This document shows, piece after piece, positions 39,501 through 45,018 of a DNA stretch of 45,018 nucleotides. Both the position numbers and the translations under genes were made by a program. Positions within the stretch are counted from its first letter, which is position 1. Each line of letters begins with the position of its first letter. The stretch is from CAYMTN01 sp964393335 (lineage in GTDB: Bacteria > Chloroflexota > Anaerolineae > Aggregatilineales > Aggregatilineaceae): NCBI GenBank assembly GCA_964393335.1, contig CAYMTN010000011.1:1-45018 (forward strand). The letters run 5' to 3'. The notes under the pieces were generated by a model, which did not search any database, was not told where the DNA came from, and worked only from the letters and a program-made list of their open reading frames with translations.

Positions 39501-40606
39501 TCGGGCAGGTAGCCGGATACACGGGGTACGTCTATTGGGAACAGGGCGACTATGCGCAGGCATTGGCGTATTTTGAGCGCCAGTTGCAGATCGCCACCGA
39601 TCATGCTGACAAGGCGGGCATTGGCGATGCTATTGGCAACATCGGCATTCTGCACTCAGAGCAGGGCGATTATGAGCGCGCGCTGGCATGTTATGAGCAG
39701 CAGTTGCAGATCGCTACCGAGAACGGCAACCGCCAGGGCATTCTCTACGCGATGGTTAATATCGGCAACGTGTACATGTACCAGGGCGACAACCCGCGCG
39801 GCCTATCGTCCTTCAAAGAGGCGCTGCGAATCACCAACGAAATGGGCTACCCGCGCGCCGCCGGGGTGATCATCGGCAACAGCGGCGAGATTTATCGTCT
39901 GCAGGGCGATTATGCTCGCGCCCAGGCGTGTTACGAACAGGCGCTGGCCATCGTCACCGAGTTGGGCGATCTGACGATGACTCTCGTCACCGTCGGCAAC
40001 CTGGCGCTCGGGTACGCCGCGCAGGGGCAGCATGCGGACGCGGAGCAGTTGTACACGTACGCTGTCGCGCTGGCCCGCGCGGTGAATATTCCCTACTTCC
40101 TGTGCGAATACCTGCACGGCATGGCCGAGTTGTACGGCTCGCAGGGCAATTGGGCCAGCGCACAGCCGCTCAATGACGAGGCGCTGGCCATCGCGCGGCA
40201 GGTTGGGCGTAAGGAGATCGAGTTCAAGGCACAGGTGGCGGCGATCCGTTTCGCCGCACAGCAGTCGATTGATGTGCCTGCCGCCGCTGAACGTTTCACC
40301 GCCCTGCTAGGCGACTGGCCGGACGAGGCCGAACAGGCCGCGCTGTATTATGAAATCTGGCAACTGGACCGCTCCCAGGTGGCTCCGCGTGACGCCGCTG
40401 CCGCACGCTACCGCACATTGTGCGAACGAACGCCCAACATTGAATACCGCCAGCGATACGAAGCGCTGACCGGCGACATGCTGCCCGATCCGCCCGCTTT
40501 GCCCGCGCTGACCGACGATCTGGCACAAGAACCGGGACGGCTCGAAAGCCTATGCACGCGCGTTGCAGACCTCAGCGAACGGTTAGCACAAGCAGCCCTC
40601 ACCTGA
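36572..40606 (+). CDS. Tandem class III cyclase domains - AAA/NACHT-like ATPase - TPR protein (soluble adenylyl cyclase architecture)
   Basis: 1344 residues. Cyclase domain 1 (about 30-215) has metal aspartates D40 (L-F-A-D-V-S-G-F-T) and D90 (G-K-F-G-G-D). Domain 2 (about 250-425) has the family strand R-E-Y-T-V-I-G-D-A-V-N-L-A-A-R, but its first metal aspartate is replaced (L-F-V-S-F-G-G-F), so it likely serves as the complementary half of a heterodimer. An ATPase module follows with Walker A around K478 (S-A-E-A-G-M-G-K-S) and Walker B ending D603 (L-L-F-F-L-E-D). TPR-like repeats fill about 870-1290. The same order (C1-C2-NTPase-TPR) is found in animal soluble adenylyl cyclase. It should make cAMP (or cGMP) under control of the ATPase/TPR part. 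It stands alone, followed by an O-antigen ligase gene. Confidence 0.92.
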   Translation: MPASWLSYIPYHVAQDLLADPSTAHVGREQRFDAVALFADVSGFTSISEALGQVGRAGTEELTGILNDYFSPMIDLIQSYGGIIGKFGGDAMTVLFPYTGDTRTATIRRAIHCALAMQADMHRYEAIPTSAGTFSLAMKAGLAIGPVFCTTVGDPDSRLEYVIAGAVLDRCADAEHDASQGEVVVHNALLDAVGPVEVIDQRGDFSWITRLDVPVEPAPLDVLGPVPDETVWALQCYLPPAIAQRVTTGQTGFIDEHRKVTVLFVSFGGFDYDGDPDVGGKLQTYVSAVIRSVERYGGYLNKVDMGDKGSKYIVLFGAPVAHENDEERAIRCALELSALDVPARIGVNSGFVYCGHVGSETRREYTVIGDAVNLAARLMQAAEPGGILISGTVQHRIPDNIHCESLPPLRVKGKSEPVDVYAVRGMQARFARDLHAGGYALPMIGRQAELRQVRDHLTRTLERSGQIVGISAEAGMGKSRLMVEVANMAAERGVTCLGGACESYGTNISYLAWHAIWQGFFGIDPDAAPEEQRRYLENWLSGLDPGLVQRMPLLGVALNLPIPDTELTQLLDAGLRVELLQSLLLTCLRARAAETPLLFFLEDCHWIDPLSQELLEFIGRNVADLPVMLVLLYRPPVPDHNPIAQIAQFSHFHELALAEFTQDEARQLIELKLAQLFGAEGAVPQELVDRVTAKAQGNPFYVEEMINLIHDRGIDPQDQQAWQRIDLPDSLHSLIMSRIDQLQENEKITLKVASVIGRVFRARWVWDAYPPVGTPDDVQRVLTTLSRLDLTPLDKPEPELEYIFRHITTQEVAYESLAFSMRAALHEHVGVFIEETYSGTLDRYLDVLALHYGRSRNTDKQRVYFVRAGDAAMAAYANDAAIDYYQRVLPLLGDAGQIDVRRKLGDIWQLIGKWDEAEASYRDAMALAQAAGEEQLQAQCQSALGFLLWHKKSYDEALAWLQQAGRTFETQGDWRGVGQVAGYTGYVYWEQGDYAQALAYFERQLQIATDHADKAGIGDAIGNIGILHSEQGDYERALACYEQQLQIATENGNRQGILYAMVNIGNVYMYQGDNPRGLSSFKEALRITNEMGYPRAAGVIIGNSGEIYRLQGDYARAQACYEQALAIVTELGDLTMTLVTVGNLALGYAAQGQHADAEQLYTYAVALARAVNIPYFLCEYLHGMAELYGSQGNWASAQPLNDEALAIARQVGRKEIEFKAQVAAIRFAAQQSIDVPAAAERFTALLGDWPDEAEQAALYYEIWQLDRSQVAPRDAAAARYRTLCERTPNIEYRQRYEALTGDMLPDPPALPALTDDLAQEPGRLESLCTRVADLSERLAQAALT
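39542..40170 (+). repeat. TPR array with exact 120-base period
   Basis: The codons for Q-G-D/N/Q recur at 39542, 39662, 39782, 39902, 40022 and 40142, always 120 bases apart, so each TPR unit is 40 residues with no insertion or loss. DNA similarity is highest between the first two units (for example GTTGCAGATCGC in both), indicating recent duplication. Confidence 0.8.
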
Positions 40607-40717
40607 GCGGCTTTCCACATCACACAAGCTCGTGATAGTTGCTCATGTCAGCGCGGCTTTGTACAATGAGCCAGGTTTCGCCAGTGGTTTTCCTCACGAC
40701 AAAACAGCGGCGGGCGT

Positions 40718-43192
40718 ATGCTAACGGGTGTGGTCCGGTTCCTGGTCATTTTCTTCATCGTGTATGCTTCTTTATTCGGCGGTGTGGTCGAAACCAACCC
40801 GCTGATGAAGATCGCGCACCAGACCGGCATCACGGTGCTGATCGCCGTATGGCTGGGCAGTCTGGTGGTGCGCCGCCGCACGATCCCCGCCACCCGGTTT
40901 GACTGGCCGCTGTGGGCCCTGGGGATTGGCTGGTTTTTCTCTGCCATTTTCAGCGATAACCCGCGCGTCAGCCTGGAATATGTGTATCCGATCTTCATAC
41001 ACCTCGTGTTATTTTATTTCCTGCTCGATCTGATCCGCAGCGGCCATACACGCTGGATCATGGAGGGCCTGTTCATAACCGGGGGTGTGATCGTCGTGCT
41101 GGGGGGCATTGAGATCACGCTCTGGTACTTCGGGACACCGATCCTGCCCCAGTTCGCGCACGGATGGCCGGAAATCGGAGGGTTCACGCTGCCGCCGGTC
41201 ATTCATGAAGTTTCGGCCCCGCTCAACTACAACAATCCCACCGGGGCGTATGGCGTCCTGCTGATCCCACTCGCGCTAACCTGGGCAAATACGCTCAAAG
41301 CGGCGGATCTGCGCTGGGGATTGCGGCTGCTGGCGGCGGGACTGCTCGTGATCGTGGTGCTGACCCAGTCGCGCGGGGCGTATCTTGGGCTGGCAGCGCT
41401 GGCCGGGGCGATGGGTCTGATCTGGCTGCTGCGGCCTGATACGCGCGCCCGACTGCCGAAACGCCTGCAACCGCTGTTGGATCCACGCGTGCTGTTGCTC
41501 GTGGCGGCGGTAGCGGGCCTGATCGCGGCCTTCGTGCTGGTGCAGATCATCATCCTGCCGGAGCAACCCAACCCGAATGATGTTACCCGCATATCGCTGT
41601 GGTACAGCGCCGTGCGCATGTTCGAAGATCATCCGGTGCTGGGCGTCGGGCGCTTCCAATTCAAGAGTAGTCAGTTGGTGTATCAGAACTGGGAACAGTC
41701 CTACGCGTACCTGCCGCTGAATCACGCGCACAACCTGTTTTTTAACGTGCTGGCCGAAGGCGGCATTGTGCTGCTGGCGCTATCAACGTGGGTGTTGGTC
41801 CGGCTGGGCCGCATCGGGTGGGCGGCGTGGAAAAATGCCCCCGATGCGTGGCGGCGACGCCTGGAAGGAGCGCTGGCCGCGCTGCTGGCGTTTGGCGTGC
41901 ACAACATGGTTGACGCGTTTCTGCAAACCCAGTTGATGATCCCGGTGGTGGCCCTTGCCGCGCTGATCGTGGCTCATGACGTGTATCCCGTGCCCGAACG
42001 CCGACCGTCACGGCAGCGCGTGCCCAGGGATTTACGGTTCGCGTTGATCGCGGGCATCGTGGTCATAACACAGATCGCCTTCGTTCCCCTTGAGCGTGCA
42101 GCATGGGCGCAAATGCGCACCAGCAGTTACCGGGCGCAGGAACGGTACGAAGAGGCGCTGGACTCGGTGCGTGTGTCCCAAAAGGCCGATCCCTGGCTCG
42201 ATCTCTACAAACTCGAAGAAGCGAATCTGCTGGGCGTACTGGCGGATCGAGACCCCGAAACGTACCTGTTCGACGCGATCACACGGCATGAAAGCAGCCT
42301 GACGCTGGCCCCGACCTGGGATGTCGGCTGGCACAACCTGGCGGCGCTGTATGCGCAGGCCGGCGATTACACGCAGGCCATCGACGCGGAACAACGCGCC
42401 CTCGACCTGAATCCGCCCCAGCCCGGTTACTGGTTCAAGCTGGGTGAATATCACGAGCTGGCCGGGGAGCCGGAAGCGGCGCAAGACGCCTATTTTGAAG
42501 CGCTGAAACGTCGCCCATTCCTTGCCGCCTCTGATTTTTGGAGCGACCCGGCCCACCCCCTGCGCCAGCAGGTATTGAGCGGCGCGATTGAGCATTTTTC
42601 AGGCTTGCCGGTCCAGTTTGATCTGCTGTTTTACACCGGCAGGTTGGACCAGTTCGCTGCCCTGGCGGCTACCTACACCGGCGAGGATTCAACCGCGGTT
42701 GAGCAGCGAGTCCGGGCACTGTGGCCGGATGACTCGCCCGACCCGTGCATCTTCTGCTTTCATGTCCGGGGAAATGAGCGGCTGCTAGAGGCCGAGATCA
42801 TTTTGCACACGGCTCAACCCGGCGCGCGGCTTGATGAGGCAGAAGAAGACGCGCGAAAAGCCTTGTTCGTCAGCGAAAACCAGGATAGGTGGGCCTGGTA
42901 CATCCTGGCGCGAGTCGGCCAGCAAACCGGCGCCGGTGAGGATACGATCAATGATGACCTGGCGCGCGCGGTGGCGTTCCCGCCGGATTCACGTTCGCAT
43001 TATGCGGACATCTACGCGTTGAACATCCGGTTGGACGTGATACCGCAGGCACGGGTCCCGATCATCGGCCCGATCAGTTACGAACCCTGGCTTGAGCTGC
43101 TACAGCGCAAAGAGCAGCAGGGAGCATGGGAGGATGCCGAGACGATACGCGAAAAAATCCGCGAAGCCGACCCGTATGCCCGCCTTCCGTGA
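40718..43192 (+). CDS. O-antigen ligase/polymerase-like (Wzy/WaaL) membrane protein with TPR tail
   Basis: 824 residues. About eleven membrane helices (5-430) enclose the Wzy_C/O-antigen ligase signature: S-A-P-L-N-Y-N-N-P-T-G-A-Y-G, L-T-Q-S-R-G-A-Y-L-G and E-D-H-P-V-L-G-V-G-R-F-Q-F ... N-H-A-H-N-L-F-F-N-V-L-A-E-G-G. The C-terminal half (about 450-810) carries TPR-like helices (WHNLAALYAQAGDYTQAIDAEQRALDLNP). Proteins of this kind join or polymerise polysaccharide units, or glycosylate proteins, outside the membrane. It lies about 5 kb after the exosortase operon and may act on the same surface glycan, which is speculation. A GGCGGGCG site stands before the ATG. Confidence 0.9.
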   Translation: MLTGVVRFLVIFFIVYASLFGGVVETNPLMKIAHQTGITVLIAVWLGSLVVRRRTIPATRFDWPLWALGIGWFFSAIFSDNPRVSLEYVYPIFIHLVLFYFLLDLIRSGHTRWIMEGLFITGGVIVVLGGIEITLWYFGTPILPQFAHGWPEIGGFTLPPVIHEVSAPLNYNNPTGAYGVLLIPLALTWANTLKAADLRWGLRLLAAGLLVIVVLTQSRGAYLGLAALAGAMGLIWLLRPDTRARLPKRLQPLLDPRVLLLVAAVAGLIAAFVLVQIIILPEQPNPNDVTRISLWYSAVRMFEDHPVLGVGRFQFKSSQLVYQNWEQSYAYLPLNHAHNLFFNVLAEGGIVLLALSTWVLVRLGRIGWAAWKNAPDAWRRRLEGALAALLAFGVHNMVDAFLQTQLMIPVVALAALIVAHDVYPVPERRPSRQRVPRDLRFALIAGIVVITQIAFVPLERAAWAQMRTSSYRAQERYEEALDSVRVSQKADPWLDLYKLEEANLLGVLADRDPETYLFDAITRHESSLTLAPTWDVGWHNLAALYAQAGDYTQAIDAEQRALDLNPPQPGYWFKLGEYHELAGEPEAAQDAYFEALKRRPFLAASDFWSDPAHPLRQQVLSGAIEHFSGLPVQFDLLFYTGRLDQFAALAATYTGEDSTAVEQRVRALWPDDSPDPCIFCFHVRGNERLLEAEIILHTAQPGARLDEAEEDARKALFVSENQDRWAWYILARVGQQTGAGEDTINDDLARAVAFPPDSRSHYADIYALNIRLDVIPQARVPIIGPISYEPWLELLQRKEQQGAWEDAETIREKIREADPYARLP

Positions 43193-43215
43193 CGGGATCA
43201 CCCCGCGCGAGCATA

Positions 43216-43241
43216 CTCCCCACATCTCACGATATGGGGAG
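43216..43241. terminator. Hairpin between convergent ligase and PRC-barrel genes
   Basis: CTCCCCA (43216-43222) pairs with TGGGGAG (43235-43241) around a 12-base loop. It lies in the 82-base gap between converging genes, where a terminator for both is expected. No T-tract. Confidence 0.45.
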
Positions 43242-43274
43242 CGCATTCTGCGCCAGGTCGGTTAGCAGCCGGGT

Positions 43275-43955
43275 TCAGGGCTGAGGGTCGTATTCAGGGA
43301 GGGCTTCAAGTGCTTCTGCCGGTACGGTGAGATACACAGCCTCGTCCGAGACCAGTTCGACCCACCACGTAGGAATCAGCTTTTTGTCCTTGAAGATCAT
43401 CCCTTCAGAGACGAGGAAATGGGTGGCCCGTTCGGTTTTCGGATCGGTGAAGATACGCTCGATGCTGCCCACTTTTTTGTAGTCAGCCGTGATGACGTCG
43501 GCTCCCTCTTCCAGCGCGACCGTTCCTTCTGGAATGTTGCGCTGTGTGGCCGTCACGTAATGCACGGGCGGCCCGCTCGGAAACCAGGGATATCCCCATT
43601 GGGTAAGCCCGACCGGCGGGTTCCAGTAGTACGGGCTGGCGAGATGCTCACCCTCGAATTCCGGTGATTGGCCGCGTGCGTCGCTTTCGACCGAGACATA
43701 ATGCTTCTCCTCGAAATCTGGCAGATCGGCCAGGTTTGTCGCATCAGGGTCCAGCGTGATCTGGTCTTCGTCGGCCTGTGCAACCTGATCGATCGGCAAC
43801 ACCTTGTCACTGTGCAGCAGGAAACCCTTCCGCACCACGACATGAGTCACCGTTTTGGTCTTGGGATCAAGCACGACGCGGTCGATGTGCCCGACCGTCT
43901 CGCCTTGAGCGGTAACGACTTTCGCGCCCTCGATGAACTGCATTCTCGGTTCCAT
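43275..43955 (-). CDS. PRC-barrel domain protein with two barrels
   Basis: 226 residues. Two PRC-barrel-like repeats: residues about 5-75 (G-A-K-V-V-T-A-Q-G-E-T-V-G-H-I-D-R-V-V-L-D) and about 145-220 (G-A-D-V-I-T-A-D-Y-K-K-V-G-S-I-E-R-I-F-T-D). Each is a small beta barrel first known from photosynthetic reaction centre subunit H and RimM. A linker rich in P/W/Y (about 105-140) joins them. Cytosolic by sequence. The start lies two bases after the stop of the upstream gene, so the pair is translationally coupled. Such pairs are common near stress genes, but the role is unknown. Confidence 0.88.
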   Translation of the reverse strand: MEPRMQFIEGAKVVTAQGETVGHIDRVVLDPKTKTVTHVVVRKGFLLHSDKVLPIDQVAQADEDQITLDPDATNLADLPDFEEKHYVSVESDARGQSPEFEGEHLASPYYWNPPVGLTQWGYPWFPSGPPVHYVTATQRNIPEGTVALEEGADVITADYKKVGSIERIFTDPKTERATHFLVSEGMIFKDKKLIPTWWVELVSDEAVYLTVPAEALEALPEYDPQP

Positions 43956-43957
43956 CG

Positions 43958-44329
43958 CTACGCCTTCACCAGTTCGTCTTGCGTGACGTTCAATTCCACG
44001 CGGTCACCGGATACACTGGCGATTTGGTCGGCTTCAACGTATCGATCGGAGGCCAGCAAGCCAGCATCGACCTTCAAAAACCCATACCGCAGCAGGCGTT
44101 CACGGATTTCCTTAGGTGTATCGTCCGGTCCGAGAAGTGCGTCAACGACGATGTCCACCAGGGAATCGTCAAGATGGCGCGGGTTTTCCGCGCCCGACGT
44201 TTCAACGCCGCGACGGGACAGGTCTTCATCGCCAAACTGCATGTCATCGACTCTGCCCACCCTTTTTCCGTCACGGGCATATACGGTCATACCCTTTTTG
44301 ATGTTGGTCATCAGGTTCTGCTTTTGCAT
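43958..44329 (-). CDS. PRC-barrel/DUF2171-like protein
   Basis: 123 residues (117 if begun at the second methionine, 44311); AAGGAAC before 44329 favours the longer form. The start I-K-K-G-M-T-V-Y-A-R-D-G-K-R-V-G-R-V-D-D-M-Q-F is the same barrel opening as in the next gene. The middle (about 55-80) is helical with D-D-T-P-K-E-I-R-E-R-L-L-R-Y-G-F, and the C-terminus returns to strands (V-E-A-D-Q-I-A-S-V-S-G-D-R-V-E-L). It is probably a DUF2171-type protein; function unknown. It is cotranscribed with the double PRC-barrel gene. Confidence 0.8.
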   Translation of the reverse strand: MQKQNLMTNIKKGMTVYARDGKRVGRVDDMQFGDEDLSRRGVETSGAENPRHLDDSLVDIVVDALLGPDDTPKEIRERLLRYGFLKVDAGLLASDRYVEADQIASVSGDRVELNVTQDELVKA

Positions 44330-44664
44330 GATGTGAGTTCCTTTTCGTCTCGATATGGCCTGATAACGGCCTTTGTTGGCCGTTATCGTCTACAACCTTA
44401 TCTCATCAGCCGCTGGAAATCATGGTTAACATGGTGGATTTCGTACTAGGTGATATGGTGGATTTTGCTGGCGGTTACTTGGCGGAGTTGTGCCTGAGTT
44501 TCGACAGTGCTCCAACCGGGCGTGCATGTTTTTCATGTGTGCGTGGTTTGAATCCCTCACAAGTTACACAAAGTCCACACAGCATCTTCATAAGTTCCAC
44601 ATAATTCTGCTGCATGATAGGGGTGCTTGACGAACAGGCAAACCAACTTCAGGAGGATAGGATC
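44330..44664. other. 335-base divergent intergenic region with repeats
   Basis: Besides the inverted repeat it holds a direct repeat ATGGTGGATTT at 44431-44441 and 44455-44465, and three imperfect copies of AAGTYCACA-type sequence (AAGTTACACA 44561-44570, AAGTCCACAC 44571-44580, AAGTTCCACA 44592-44601). A 60-codon frame at 44422-44604 has no ribosome site and runs through the repeats; I do not call it. Probably a regulatory region. Confidence 0.45.
44362..44387. promoter_or_regulatory. Perfect 10-base inverted repeat upstream of the PRC-barrel pair
   Basis: GATAACGGCC (44362-44371) and GGCCGTTATC (44378-44387) are perfect inverted copies around TTTGTT. It lies 33 bases upstream of the minus-strand start codon in a divergent gap. 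It can be an operator for a dimeric repressor or a hairpin in the leader RNA. Confidence 0.5.
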
Positions 44665-45018
44665 ATGTTTCAGAAATTAATCGTGGGACTGCTGGCATTC
44701 ACCGTGATCGGCGCGGCAGGCGTCGGCATCTACGACTCGACTCAGGGTAAAACAGACGACGCCCAGGCGCAGGTCCTGGCAAACCCCGTGCAAGGTGATC
44801 GGGTGACCGTTCCGGGCGATGACCCGGCAGTGCAGGCCGGCGTACAGCCCGCCGAACCCGAAACCGCGCCCCAGATCGCCCTCACCGCGACACCTGAGGC
44901 CGCCCCCGCATCCATCGACGCCGCTGGCGCCAGCGATGGCACGGGACCAGTACAACTCCAGGAACAGCAGGCGGTGGATATGGTCGGCGATCCCTGGGCA
45001 GCGGTGGGCACGATCGAC
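44665..45018 (+). CDS. Exported protein of unknown function (N-terminal part, cut by window edge)
   Basis: 118 codons are visible and the frame is open at the end of the window. AGGAGG (44651-44656) precedes the ATG. Residues 1-20 (F-Q-K-L-I-V-G-L-L-A-F-T-V-I-G-A-A-G-V-G) form a signal peptide or membrane anchor. The next 90 residues are low-complexity, rich in A, P, Q, E, D and T, like a surface linker. The last visible residues (M-V-G-D-P-W-A-A-V-G-T-I-D) may begin a folded domain. Family not recognisable from this part. Confidence 0.75.
   Translation, partial: MFQKLIVGLLAFTVIGAAGVGIYDSTQGKTDDAQAQVLANPVQGDRVTVPGDDPAVQAGVQPAEPETAPQIALTATPEAAPASIDAAGASDGTGPVQLQEQQAVDMVGDPWAAVGTID

Noticed and set aside
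44541..44556. GGTTTGAATCCC, like the T-loop of a tRNA
   Set aside because: No acceptor, D or anticodon stems can be formed around it at the required distances.
44561..44601. Repeated CACA-containing 10-mers as DnaA boxes of a replication origin
   Set aside because: Each copy differs from the TTATNCACA consensus at several positions and no dnaA/dnaN genes or DNA-unwinding element are nearby.
44422..44604. 60-codon open frame in the last intergenic region
   Set aside because: No ribosome site and it runs through direct repeats; low-quality amino-acid composition.
1..45018. CRISPR arrays, insertion sequences and rRNA genes
   Set aside because: Scanned by eye on both strands; no regularly spaced repeats, transposase-like proteins or rRNA sequences were found.

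Overview
The window is about 45 kb of bacterial chromosome with high-GC genes and short, AT-rich promoter gaps. Gene content points to a free-living member of the Chloroflexota (Anaerolineae-like): a large multi-PAS/GAF sensor kinase, a cyclase-ATPase-TPR giant protein, an O-antigen-ligase/TPR protein, an LtrA protein, PRC-barrel proteins and many SnoaL-like proteins. This placement is an impression from gene content; no rRNA, tRNA or CRISPR array was seen and I could not run a search.

Layout. (1) 1-2621, minus strand: a receiver-FAD oxidoreductase fusion (cut by the window edge) and an LtrA membrane protein. (2) 3055-12189, plus strand: a DJ-1/PfpI protein, a thiamine-diphosphate enzyme and then ten consecutive NTF2/SnoaL-like genes (twelve domains), interrupted only by a small tautomerase. 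(3) 12260-16759: GMC oxidoreductase, second DJ-1/PfpI protein, VOC (glyoxalase-fold) protein and a long AGE-family epimerase-like protein. (4) 16756-22018: a partner-switching regulatory set (STAS, STAS, HATPase anti-sigma kinase, receiver-GAF-PP2C phosphatase) with the glycogen debranching enzyme GlgX embedded in it, followed by an aldo/keto reductase. Everything from 3055 to 23070 is on one strand with short gaps, so it probably forms one or a few long transcription units. (5) 23158-27275, minus strand: a substrate-binding lipoprotein overlapping a hybrid-type sensor kinase. (6) 27446-29536: a molybdenum-cofactor-sulfurase-like PLP enzyme and two small minus-strand genes. (7) 29823-35699: a tightly overlapping four-gene exosortase operon (candidate substrate, exosortase, family-2 glycosyltransferase, polytopic PTPS-related-type membrane protein with a duplicated zinc-ribbon-like tail). 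(8) 35736-43192: a secreted protein of unknown function, a cyclase-ATPase-TPR protein with the architecture of soluble adenylyl cyclase, and an O-antigen ligase/TPR protein. (9) 43275-45018: two PRC-barrel-type proteins and the start of an exported protein.

Two regions stand out. The first is the NTF2/SnoaL array with its ThDP, GMC, tautomerase, VOC, DJ-1 and AGE partners; it looks like an undescribed small-molecule pathway, possibly tied to carbohydrate stores through the adjoining GlgX/partner-switch block. The second is the self-contained exosortase operon, which resembles the XrtG systems of Gram-positive bacteria and encodes its likely single dedicated substrate next to the protease/transpeptidase, a glycosyltransferase and a large membrane protein. 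Functions proposed for both are inferences from domain content and gene order.
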